Assembly (NCBI GenBank): GCA_002762795.1
Contig: PCYA01000001.1
Span: 1,011-44,640, forward strand
Direction of reading: 5' to 3'
DNA: 43,630 nt
Source: Candidatus Woesearchaeota archaeon CG10_big_fil_rev_8_21_14_0_10_37_12
GTDB lineage: Archaea; Nanobdellota; Nanobdellia; Woesearchaeales; ARS49
Shown piece by piece: positions 1 to 7,597 of the stretch. A program made the translations under genes and the position numbers. Every line of letters begins with the position of its first letter. Position 1 is the first letter of the stretch. The notes below the pieces were generated by a model that was not told where the DNA came from, made no database searches, and saw only the letters and a program-made list of their open reading frames with translations.

Positions 1-684
1 CTCAATACCTTTCGACGCAGCAAATTGACTTTCCACAAAATCGTAGCCTTCTTCTCCTTTGAAATCACCAACATACACCCAGTTTTTAGGTGATACTTTG
101 TTTGGAATATATGCGTCAATGCAATCAATTCCAAATTTATCAAAACACGCACGAGAACCCATACCATGAAAGTTGCCTGACGGACTGCTGACTTTAAATC
201 GTCCACTTGCAATTTCTTCAGGTTGACAAAAATCAAAATGCGAATCAAATTGAACAACCAGCACTCTTTTGGGATCAACACGTTGAGCTAATGCGCCAAT
301 GGTTGCATATGTGAAACTATGATCACCGCCAACAACACAAGGAATTTCGCCAGCTTTTAGTGTGCTATTTATTAGTGTTCCAAATTGTCTGGATTCTTTT
401 GCAATGGTTTCATAATACTCCCCATCTGGTACCTTCTCTGGATCTGAAAAGTGAAATTCATCAACTTCACTTCCCGGCCATCTCGGTGAGCCTTTATACC
501 AACTCAGCAGGTTTTCATTCGAACATTTAAACACATCCAGAAAAAAGAGAGATAAGACTTTATCAGGTGCTGTTTCAACACCCTTGCTACTATGATCCTG
601 CCCACTTGGATTGTTTCTTGTTCCCAAACGCGTATACGCTTTGTAAAAATGCGGAATTGTTTTGTTTGTCGTTTTGTTTGTCAT
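1..684 (-). CDS. Arginase-like ureohydrolase, C-terminus off window
   Basis: Reading starts at the ATG complementary to 682-684 and runs open to the left edge (228 codons). The translation contains GGDHSF, the DxHxD-type motif QFDSHFDF and SGNFHG, which are the Mn-binding signatures of the arginase/agmatinase/formimidoylglutamase family. The spacing and the SGNFHG and NWVYVGDF stretches look more like arginase (arginine to ornithine plus urea) than agmatinase; this is a judgement by eye. The C-terminal third, including further metal ligands, is missing only because the window ends. It diverges from a TrmB-type regulator with a urea/amide-type binding domain, which suggests product sensing. 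Formimidoylglutamase remains an alternative. Confidence 0.85.
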   Translation of the reverse strand, partial: MTNKTTNKTIPHFYKAYTRLGTRNNPSGQDHSSKGVETAPDKVLSLFFLDVFKCSNENLLSWYKGSPRWPGSEVDEFHFSDPEKVPDGEYYETIAKESRQFGTLINSTLKAGEIPCVVGGDHSFTYATIGALAQRVDPKRVLVVQFDSHFDFCQPEEIASGRFKVSSPSGNFHGMGSRACFDKFGIDCIDAYIPNKVSPKNWVYVGDFKGEEGYDFVESQFAASKGIE

Positions 685-802
685 TTGTACCACCATTCTT
701 ACTGATGAGTGAAAACAATATAAATTTAAGTGGTATCTAGTGTTATTCTGTGGCTCCTATGGGAACCATAAAATTTAAATACACCTGCATGTTAATACCT
801 TC
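685..802. promoter_or_regulatory. Divergent promoter region with imperfect palindrome
   Basis: The 118-bp gap serves two divergent genes. A TATA-like AAATTTAAATA lies at 771-781, about 27 nt before the ATG at 803, so the regulator mRNA is probably leaderless. An AT-rich TATA-like stretch at 717-730 fits the arginase-like gene on the other strand. Directly beside the regulator's TATA box, 752-767 reads GGCTCCTATGGGAACC, a 16-bp palindrome with three imperfect base pairs, a candidate operator for the TrmB-type protein. Confidence 0.55.
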
Positions 803-2734
803 ATGGATCTCGAACAGCTGAAAGAACTTGGATTAAGCGATGGACAAATCACCGTATACTCTGCCGTGTTAGAACTTGGAACCTCAACATTAAGCACCAT
901 ACAGAAAAAAACAGGCATTGGAAGACGAAACATCTACGATAACCTAAACAAACTTATCGAAAAAGGATTTGTCACATACATTATCAAAGAAGGAAAAAAA
1001 GCATACACGTGTACGCACCCGAACAAAATACAAGAAGATATTGAGATCAAGAAAAAAGCACTCGAACAGCTAGAAAAACAAATTCCACAAATCACTGCAT
1101 TCTTTAAAGAAGTAAAACTAGAAACACAAATTACTGTGTTCAGAGGAAGCGAGTCAATTAAAGCATTGCTAAATGAAGCGCTGACATATGATTCCACTTA
1201 CTGGATTGGTGGAAGCAGTGGAATTGAACAAACCACACTCAGAGCATGGTTTAAAGAATGGATGCTTCGACGAGAAAAACAAAACAAACAAATGTATGAC
1301 TTGAGTACTCAAGGAACACACCTTGAAGAATACCACACAACCGAAACAGAAAAAAACAAAAAACAAAACTACCATTACAAAACACTCCCAGAAGACATAC
1401 TATCTTTCACAACAATTCTTGTTTTTGGAAATAAAGTTGTGCAGATATTATGGAACAAACAACCATTTGCATTTGTTCTTGAATCAAAAGAAGTTAAAGA
1501 AAGCTACTTGAGATTCTTCAACCACTTCTGGAAAGAGGCACCAACCAAAATTGGAACAAAGAATCCTATAAAAATTGGTGTCATCCATTCCCTAACCGGA
1601 ACGATGGCCATTAGCGAATCTTCTCTCGTTGACGCAACGCTCATGGCAGTAGATCAAATCAACCAACAAGGAGGCATATTAGGAAGAAAAATAGAATGTG
1701 CTTTTGTTGACGGAAAATCTAACGAGCAAACATTTGCTGAAGAAGCAGAACGACTCATTACCCAAGAAGAAGTTTGTTCTATATTTGGAGGCTGGACATC
1801 AGCAAGCAGAAAAACGATGAAACCCCTTTTTGAAAAATACAACAACCTCCTCTGGTATCCTGTTGAATATGAAGGACTTGAGGACTCACCAAACATCATT
1901 TACCTTGGATCAACAACAAATCAACAAGTACTCCCTGCAATACAATGGGGAGCAAAAACTCTTGGCAAAAAAATCTTCTTGATTGGGTCTGATTACTTAT
2001 TTCCACGCAGTGTTAACGAACTGGTCAAAATATATGCACAGAACAATGACCTTACAATCGTAGGAGAAGAATATCGCATATTGGGAGATGAACACTTTGA
2101 AACAGTTGTCAAGAACATAAAACGAACAAAACCTGATTTCATATTAAACACAATAAACGGCGATAGCAACGTTGCCTTTTTCAAAGAACTTAAAAAACAA
2201 AACGTCACCCCAGACAAAATTCCAACTATTTCAACAAGCATTGCTGAAGATGAAATTCGCCACCTACCTGTTGAAAATATGGAAGGACATTATGCTGCCT
2301 GGAACTACTTTCAAAGTTTAGACAACAAAGAGAACAAAAAATTTGTCGATGCATTCAAGAAAAGATATGGACCGCACAGAGTTACCTCTGACGCGATGGA
2401 AAAAGCATTCTTAGCAGTTCACTTATTTACAAAAGCTGTTCAAAAAGCAGGCACTGATAATGTGAACGACATACGTGAAGCTGTAAAAGGACTTACAATG
2501 GACACGCCAGAAGGACTTATTACAATCAATAAAACAACAAACCACATAACAACAATCTCACGAATTGGAAGAGTCACAAAAGAAGGACAGTTCGAAATGA
2601 TTTGGAGTTCAAAAGAACCAATCATTGCAGAACCATACCCACAATTCAAAACAAAAGAAGAATGGAACGCATTCACCAACAAACTCCATCATGACTGGGG
2701 AAGAAAATGGGCAAAAGAAGAATCAGAACAATAA
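803..2734 (+). CDS. TrmB-family regulator fused to UrtA/AmiC-like ligand-binding domain
   Basis: Residues 1-75 form a TrmB winged helix-turn-helix (recognition region around GIGRRNIYDNLNKLIEKGF), followed by a coiled-coil linker (about 78-104) and a TrmB-type middle domain (about 108-245). Residues 256-640 form a complete type I periplasmic-binding-protein fold of the urea/short-chain-amide class: IKIGVIHSLTGTMA, GGWTSASRK (329-337) and LLWYPVEYEG (349-358) resemble UrtA/AmiC/FmdD. There is no signal peptide, so the binding domain is cytoplasmic, as in Pseudomonas AmiC. This would be a one-component ligand-sensing regulator. The neighbouring arginase-like gene makes urea or a related amide the obvious candidate ligand (inference). 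Confidence 0.85.
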   Translation: MDLEQLKELGLSDGQITVYSAVLELGTSTLSTIQKKTGIGRRNIYDNLNKLIEKGFVTYIIKEGKKAYTCTHPNKIQEDIEIKKKALEQLEKQIPQITAFFKEVKLETQITVFRGSESIKALLNEALTYDSTYWIGGSSGIEQTTLRAWFKEWMLRREKQNKQMYDLSTQGTHLEEYHTTETEKNKKQNYHYKTLPEDILSFTTILVFGNKVVQILWNKQPFAFVLESKEVKESYLRFFNHFWKEAPTKIGTKNPIKIGVIHSLTGTMAISESSLVDATLMAVDQINQQGGILGRKIECAFVDGKSNEQTFAEEAERLITQEEVCSIFGGWTSASRKTMKPLFEKYNNLLWYPVEYEGLEDSPNIIYLGSTTNQQVLPAIQWGAKTLGKKIFLIGSDYLFPRSVNELVKIYAQNNDLTIVGEEYRILGDEHFETVVKNIKRTKPDFILNTINGDSNVAFFKELKKQNVTPDKIPTISTSIAEDEIRHLPVENMEGHYAAWNYFQSLDNKENKKFVDAFKKRYGPHRVTSDAMEKAFLAVHLFTKAVQKAGTDNVNDIREAVKGLTMDTPEGLITINKTTNHITTISRIGRVTKEGQFEMIWSSKEPIIAEPYPQFKTKEEWNAFTNKLHHDWGRKWAKEESEQ

Positions 2735-2822
2735 CAGCATAATAAGCAAGCATCTACTATAAAAATCTCATTAAAACAAAGAACAAAATTGCTTTTTACG
2801 CATACAACTTGTAAATTCCTCT

Positions 2823-2857
2823 TTTTAGTTTGCAGTAAGTAGTTAACAGTTTGCAGT
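2823..2857. repeat. Heptad repeat array, 5 units
   Basis: Five contiguous 7-bp units read TTTTAGT, TTGCAGT, AAGTAGT, TAACAGT, TTGCAGT. The same register and consensus (NNNCAGT) recur at about ten other places in the window. The array lies between the TrmB fusion gene and the ABC operon. Confidence 0.75.
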
Positions 2858-2897
2858 TATAAAGATTTGGTTTAAAAAACGAAAAACATAATAATGC

Positions 2898-3023
2898 TTG
2901 TTTAATATCTTATTTAATGCGCGGCGAACAATAATCCCATTGGAGTCTCATTTTTATCTATTTTCTCGACGGCAACACTGTCCTGAGACCATCCCGTCTT
3001 GGGATCAAAAAAAGAGGAGCGAA
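2898..3023 (+). promoter_or_regulatory. Promoter and structured leader of the ABC exporter operon
   Basis: A TATA-like TTTAATATCTTATTTAAT stretch lies near 2902-2919. Downstream are two inverted repeats, GTCTCA (2945-2950) with TGAGAC (2984-2989), and ATCCC (2991-2995) with GGGAT (3001-3005) around a 5-nt loop. The ribosome site GAGGAG (3015-3019) precedes ATG 3024. The frame is open upstream to 2898, but that extension reads through this leader and lacks family similarity. Confidence 0.4.
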
Positions 3024-4025
3024 ATGGTAACTGAAAACATCATAATACACGTAAAAAATCTTCGCAAGGAATTTGAAACAGTAAAAAGAGGACACGGATT
3101 CCTTGCAGCAGTTAATAGTTTGTTTAACCCAAAAAAAGTCAAAAAGAAAGCGCTCAAAGGAATAAGCTTTGACATCAAAGAAGGAGAAATAGTAGGCTTG
3201 TTAGGACCAAACGGAGCAGGAAAAAGCACATGCCTCAAAGCACTCTCAGGCTTATTATGGCCAGACAGCGGAACAGTCAATATTCTGGGCTATGTGCCAT
3301 GGAAAGAACGAGTAAAATACGTAAAAAACATCGGCGTAGTATTCGGACAAAAAACAACTTTATTTTGGGATTTGCCAGCAATCGATACCTACCACCTCAA
3401 CAAAGACTTATACGAAATGGACAACAAAGAATACGAACAACAAGTACACATGCTCATCAAAAAACTAAACGCAAAAGACATCGTAAAATCACCAGTACGA
3501 GACCTAAGCTTAGGAGAACGCATGCGATGCGAAGTAATACAATCACTACTCCACAAACCAAAACTCGTATTCCTAGATGAACCAACCATAGGACTAGACA
3601 TCATATCAAAAGAAAAACTACGCGAATTCATCTTAGACGTAAACAAAAAAGAAAAAACAACATTCATAGTAACAACACACGACATGCAAGACATAGAAAA
3701 ACTATGCAAACGCGTCATCATCATCAATCACGGAACTATTGTTTACGATGGACTACTTGAAAAAATCAAAAAGAAATTCGCAAAAGACAAACACCTAGAA
3801 GTAAAACTATCAGAAAAAGCAAAACCCTTCAAATTCAAAGGATGCAAAGTACTTAACGCAACAGACTACGAACTAAAACTAGAACTTGACACGCGCAAGG
3901 CAAAAGTCAAAGACTTAATCGGATACTTAATGGAACACTTTGACGTAGCAGACATTATCGTATCAGACCCGCCAATAGAAGAAATCATTGCAGAAATATT
4001 CCAGAAAAAAGGTACAACATTATGA
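3024..4025 (+). CDS. ABC-2 type exporter ATPase
   Basis: The 333-residue ATPase has Walker A GPNGAGKST (61-69), signature LSLGERMR (161-168), Walker B LVFLDEPT (181-188) and switch TTHD (217-220). The extended N-terminus, the insert before the first strand and the pairing with two dissimilar permeases resemble the COG4586/COG4587/COG3694 exporter group, whose substrates are mostly unknown. ATG 3024 is chosen because GAGGAG lies just upstream. The stop overlaps the next start (ATGA), so translation is coupled. It acts at the inner face of the membrane and powers export; the substrate cannot be read from the sequence. Confidence 0.9.
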   Translation: MVTENIIIHVKNLRKEFETVKRGHGFLAAVNSLFNPKKVKKKALKGISFDIKEGEIVGLLGPNGAGKSTCLKALSGLLWPDSGTVNILGYVPWKERVKYVKNIGVVFGQKTTLFWDLPAIDTYHLNKDLYEMDNKEYEQQVHMLIKKLNAKDIVKSPVRDLSLGERMRCEVIQSLLHKPKLVFLDEPTIGLDIISKEKLREFILDVNKKEKTTFIVTTHDMQDIEKLCKRVIIINHGTIVYDGLLEKIKKKFAKDKHLEVKLSEKAKPFKFKGCKVLNATDYELKLELDTRKAKVKDLIGYLMEHFDVADIIVSDPPIEEIIAEIFQKKGTTL

Positions 4026-4813
4026 GCTTTTGCCAACACAAAGGAATGGCCCTGGCAGGATTCAAAATAGCAATACGATACAGATGGGAAAACATCGCAC
4101 AAGTACTCACAAACCCAATTTCACTGATCGTATATTACTTTCTCTGGAAAGCAATCTATGCCTACACAGGACAAGAAATAATCAGAGGATTCACATTTCC
4201 AGACTTAGTACACTACTACGTCCTTGCAATGATAGTAGGATTTTTCACCTGGTCAGAAGTAGACAAATGGATAGAATACGACGTCATCCACGGAAAAATG
4301 ACCAATGCGTTAATCAGACCATTCGGCTTTCTATACTGGTATTTAAGCTTTGAAACAGGAATAAGCATTTACAACCTAATAGTACAAACAATACCTGTAT
4401 TCATCATCGGATTTATCTTCTTTAACTTACAAGTACAAGGACTCACAGTTTTTCTAGGGTTCTTTGCATCAACAACACTCGCATTCTTCATCTACTTCGG
4501 TCTTGCCTTTTTGTTAGGTCTAGCAGCATTCTGGATGAAAAGAATAACAGGATTAAGAAGAGTACGCAGAATCATCATCGGATTTCTCGGAGGAAGCTTC
4601 ATCCCACTTACCTTTTTCCCGAACTGGTTACAACAAATTTCACACTTTCTACCATTTGAATACGTACGATCAGTACCAATACTTGTTTATTTAGAAAGAA
4701 TATCAATTTTTAACGCATTAGCCACACAACTTATCTGGATGATAATCATTTACCTGCTAATCCACATAATATCAAAAAAAGCCATCAAAAGATACGCAAG
4801 CGTAGGACTATAA
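4022..4813 (+). CDS. ABC-2 exporter permease, first subunit
   Basis: A 263-residue integral membrane protein with about six hydrophobic segments, beginning with a short amphipathic N-terminus. The patterns YRWENIAQVLTNPIS and VIHGKMTNALIRPF match permeases that accompany COG4586-type ATPases (COG4587-like). It overlaps the ATPase gene by 4 bp and is followed 4 bp later by the second permease, so the three form one transcription unit. The start could also be the internal ATG at 4046. Confidence 0.85.
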   Translation: MSFCQHKGMALAGFKIAIRYRWENIAQVLTNPISLIVYYFLWKAIYAYTGQEIIRGFTFPDLVHYYVLAMIVGFFTWSEVDKWIEYDVIHGKMTNALIRPFGFLYWYLSFETGISIYNLIVQTIPVFIIGFIFFNLQVQGLTVFLGFFASTTLAFFIYFGLAFLLGLAAFWMKRITGLRRVRRIIIGFLGGSFIPLTFFPNWLQQISHFLPFEYVRSVPILVYLERISIFNALATQLIWMIIIYLLIHIISKKAIKRYASVGL

Positions 4814-4817
4814 AAAC

Positions 4818-5603
4818 ATGAAATATCTAAAATTAGCAACAAGAAGCATACAAATACACCTAAACAAAGAATTCGCATACAAAGCAGACTTCATCACAAA
4901 AATAATCTCAACAATGATCGCTGACTTTGTCGGACCACTCCTCGCAATAATCATCTACAACACAACAATAGGCATACCCGGATGGACACTCCACGAATTT
5001 TTATTATTCCAAGGAACACTAATCATGGTATTAGGACTAACAAAAATATTCATCCTAAGCATGTTCTGGCACGTCTACGAAGCAGTAGAAGAAGGACAAT
5101 TCCACAAATACCTGCTAAAACCATACAACTCACTCCTATTCCTGATGGCAATCAGCATAGACTGGCAAGGAATAGTAGAATTTACAGTAGGAGCATTAAT
5201 TGCAAGCTACGCAATGAGCTACTTAAACATAAATTTTATTAGCTTTGGATTTTTGTTTTATATCATCCTGATACTTCTAGGTGTGTTATTTCACGCAGCA
5301 ATATACACCATGATCAGCGCAGGAAGCATCATAGCAGTAAAAAACGAAGCACTACTGCATCTGTTTTTCAAACTCACAGACTTTGCAAGATGGCCACTTA
5401 CCGTGTTTGGCATTGGATTTCAAATATTCCTAACATTCTTCTTCCCAATCGCAGTAAGCGCGTTTTATCCAGTGGATGTTTTATTGCGTGGTGTAAGCAT
5501 TCCCTGGCTAATTGCAATCATATTACCAGTACTTGCAGCATTCGGCATTTCCATATGGATGTGGAGCTACGCAATCAAAAAACACACAAGTGCAGGAGGA
5601 TAG
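4818..5603 (+). CDS. ABC-2 exporter permease, second subunit
   Basis: A 261-residue protein with about six membrane segments. Features such as FWHVYEAVEEGQFHKYLLKPYN (a cytoplasmic loop of this family) and FPIAVSAFYPVDVLLRG near the C-terminus match the COG3694-like permease. With the preceding permease and ATPase it would form a heteromeric exporter. The gene ends at 5603 and is followed by degenerate heptad-like sequence and a large palindromic element, consistent with the end of the operon. Confidence 0.85.
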   Translation: MKYLKLATRSIQIHLNKEFAYKADFITKIISTMIADFVGPLLAIIIYNTTIGIPGWTLHEFLLFQGTLIMVLGLTKIFILSMFWHVYEAVEEGQFHKYLLKPYNSLLFLMAISIDWQGIVEFTVGALIASYAMSYLNINFISFGFLFYIILILLGVLFHAAIYTMISAGSIIAVKNEALLHLFFKLTDFARWPLTVFGIGFQIFLTFFFPIAVSAFYPVDVLLRGVSIPWLIAIILPVLAAFGISIWMWSYAIKKHTSAGG

Positions 5604-5669
5604 AAGTGAACAATAAACGGTAAACAGCATACTGTGTGGGGTAAAGAATTGAGAGCAAAAATTGGCAAA

Positions 5670-5905
5670 AGGAAACTTTGAAAAAGTCATCATCATTAGT
5701 CAAAGTTTCCTAAGGCAACACTAAAAAATCCAAAGGGTTTTTTGTTGCAAGGAAACCACGATGGTTCCCTGCACACAAAATTGAAAATTTTGTTGTGCCC
5801 AGAAAATCACAAATTTTCTTGGGTTTTGAATATCGACGACAAAATAGAAAGGCGCTTAACGCCGAGCATCAAAAAACAAACTTATTCAAACTTGCCAAAA
5901 GAAAA
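5670..5905. repeat. Composite multi-hairpin element (family P1, copy A)
   Basis: A chain of stem-loops: AGGAAACTTTGA (5670-5681) with TCAAAGTTTCCT (5700-5711); GGAAACCA with TGGTTCCC near 5751-5769; ACAAAATT with AATTTTGT near 5775-5795; AGAAAAT with AATTTTCT at 5801-5819; GGCG with CGCC at 5851-5863. The same modules in the same order recur at 6600-6827, and partly at 17075, 23950, 34267 and 43497. Short open frames here translate the repeat and are not taken as genes. Confidence 0.8.
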
Positions 5906-5907
5906 GC

Positions 5908-5959
5908 TTAAATACTATAGTCACTATGAGCACTATAGATTATACAGTTTGAGGCAACC
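5908..5959 (+). promoter_or_regulatory. Toxin-antitoxin promoter with inverted repeat
   Basis: TATA-like TTAAATA is at 5908-5914. CTATAGT (5915-5921) and ACTATAG (5932-5938) form a perfect inverted repeat with a 10-bp spacer, covering the expected transcription start. GAGG at 5951-5954 precedes ATG 5960. The placement suits autorepression by the antitoxin. Confidence 0.55.
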
Positions 5960-6163
5960 ATGACATCAACAATACAACTCAGCAATGAAACAAAAGAACT
6001 CATAAGTTCATTTGGAACAAAAAAAGATACCTATGAAGACATCATAAAATACATGTATAAGCTTGCAGTAAAAGAACAACTACGCGAATTTCTAATGTCC
6101 TCAGAAAATACTATAACACTAGAAGAAGCCAGAAAAAGACACAAAAAACGATGGTCAAAATAG
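5960..6163 (+). CDS. Antitoxin-like protein
   Basis: A 67-residue charged protein. The N-terminal strand TSTIQLSNETKELISSFG followed by two helices resembles archaeal VapB/RelB-type (ribbon-helix-helix or related) antitoxins; the C-terminal part, EEARKRHKKRWSK, is very basic. It overlaps the downstream toxin-like gene by 13 bp, the usual antitoxin-first order. An inverted repeat over the promoter fits autoregulation. Confidence 0.7.
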   Translation: MTSTIQLSNETKELISSFGTKKDTYEDIIKYMYKLAVKEQLREFLMSSENTITLEEARKRHKKRWSK

Positions 6164-6492
6164 AAATCGTTGAGAGTCTCTACGAAGAAATAGAGCAAAC
6201 ATTCAAACAAGAAGCTGACACTATTTTTGATTTAATTGAAACCTTAGAAGAAAACCCAACAAAAGGTAAGCTCCTTGGAACAGTTGGAGGAATTGTAATC
6301 AAAGAACTCAAGTACGATGGATTTCGAATTTACTTCATCACAGAAGGATTTAAACTAAAATTCTTTGGAAAAGAAGACCTTACTGATTTACTGCTAAAGT
6401 TCGTTCGCATGTCAGACAAAAAACACCAACAAAAAACAATAAACGAAATAAGATACATACTCGCAAAAATAGGGACTTCTGGTTTTGAGTAA
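6151..6492 (+). CDS. RelE/ParE-superfamily toxin-like protein
   Basis: A 113-residue protein whose first 80 residues follow the RelE/ParE plan: two helices with DLIETLEENPTKGKLLG, then strands GGIVIKELKYDGFRIYFITEG and LKFFGKEDLTDLLLKFVRMSDK. In this superfamily such proteins cleave ribosome-bound mRNA or poison gyrase; which applies here cannot be told. The start at 6151 overlaps the antitoxin gene, so the pair is translationally coupled. Confidence 0.7.
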   Translation: MVKIEIVESLYEEIEQTFKQEADTIFDLIETLEENPTKGKLLGTVGGIVIKELKYDGFRIYFITEGFKLKFFGKEDLTDLLLKFVRMSDKKHQQKTINEIRYILAKIGTSGFE

Positions 6493-6599
6493 AAGGCGTA
6501 CAGCAAGCAGTAAGAAGTTGAGACTAAAATTATATAAATTAACAGGACAACACTTAAATAGTTAAAAAACAAGGCAACAATTAATGCGAATCGTGCTAA

Positions 6600-6827
6600 A
6601 GGAAATTTCGAAAAACTATAAAATTAAGTCAGAATTTCCTAAGCCAACACTAAAAAACCCAAGGGTTTTTGGTGCAAGGAAACCACAGCAGTTTCCTTCA
6701 CACAAAATTGAAAATTTTGTTATGCTAAGAAAATCCTCTGGATTTTCTCGGGCTTTGAATATCAACAATAAAAATAATAAGGCGTTCACGCCAATCACCA
6801 AAAACAGACTAATTCAAAGTTGCCTAA
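6600..6827. repeat. Composite multi-hairpin element (family P1, copy B)
   Basis: Second copy of the element at 5670, same orientation and module order: AGGAAATT (6600-6607) with AATTTCCT (6633-6640), the GGAAACCACAGCAGTTTCC hairpin, ACAAAATTGAAAATTTTGT, AGAAAATCCTCTGGATTTTCT, then GGCGTTCACGCC (6781-6792) and ATTCAAAGTTGCC. The two copies bracket the toxin-antitoxin pair as direct repeats. An open frame crossing this copy (6584-6895) is repeat-derived. Confidence 0.8.
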
Positions 6828-6900
6828 AAGAAGAACAACAAAAAGAAACAGAACATGCAGATTTTTCTCACAAAAAAGAAATAGATATGCTTTGAAAAAA

Positions 6901-7029
6901 CTATCTAACCAATGAAGCCAAAATAAACAACAATACAAACAAGAGCAAAAACAATCTCACAAACGGCAACTGAACATTTTTTGAATCTTTCTGCTTTGCT
7001 GACTCAAGTAAACGCCGATCATACCTCAA
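6901..7029 (-). CDS. Possible small membrane protein, TTG start
   Basis: A 42-codon frame reading LRYDRRLLESAKQKDSKN and then a strongly hydrophobic stretch of about 20 residues ending SLVR. The charged N-terminus plus C-terminal membrane helix is a typical small-protein layout. GGTGA lies upstream of the TTG, and TATA-like sequence near 7058-7085 could drive it. No ATG is available in frame, so the assignment is weak. Confidence 0.3.
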   Translation of the reverse strand: MRYDRRLLESAKQKDSKNVQLPFVRLFLLLFVLLFILASLVR

Positions 7030-7155
7030 TTCGTCTTCACCCGCCTTTTAGCATGTTATATTAAACAAATTATTTAATAATAAAATCCTCAAAAAATGCA
7101 AAGCAGTTTTGGGACCTTTCGCTCACTAAGTAAACTTCAAGAAAAGAAAAAAAAA

Positions 7156-7494
7156 TTAATCTCTTGCCAATTCCCAAATTGCTTTCAAAGCAACAAGCAA
7201 TGCGGCAGGAGACACAAACGCAACAATATTGCCAAGCACTTTTGAAATTACCATGCCCAATTGCACCATATTAGCTGCAACAGACGCGGCAATAATCAAA
7301 GCAACAGTAGCAATCAAAAATTCCTGCGTTTCATGACCAGTAATGTTCAGCAATCCAACAATCAAACCCAGCACAACCAAAATCCAGGTAACTGCTGGAG
7401 TACCTAACTGCGGAACAAGTCCAGCAATAACAGCCAAAACAACACCGATCAAAAATGCCCAATGACCAAATCCTCCTGAGCTTCTCTTCGCCAT
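7156..7494 (-). CDS. Small membrane protein of unknown function
   Basis: A 112-residue protein with a short basic Gly/Ser N-terminus (MAKRSSGGFGHW) and about four closely spaced hydrophobic segments; it ends in the charged tail LKAIWELARD. GGAGGAT sits a few bases before ATG 7494, a strong ribosome site, which argues it is well expressed. Nothing in the sequence points to a catalytic or transport role. Confidence 0.8.
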   Translation of the reverse strand: MAKRSSGGFGHWAFLIGVVLAVIAGLVPQLGTPAVTWILVVLGLIVGLLNITGHETQEFLIATVALIIAASVAANMVQLGMVISKVLGNIVAFVSPAALLVALKAIWELARD

Positions 7495-7597
7495 AGTACA
7501 TCCTCCATTAAATTATGGGTTTTTCATAGAAGTTGCATATTAAAAAGATATGTTGTAACTAACAGGAAGTAAAGAACAGAGAGTTTAGAGTTCATAA

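Noticed and set aside
5742-6895. Open frames over the palindromic elements (for example 5742-5963 and 6584-6895)
   Set aside because: They translate the P1 hairpins, both copies give different peptides, and no ribosome site or domain is present.
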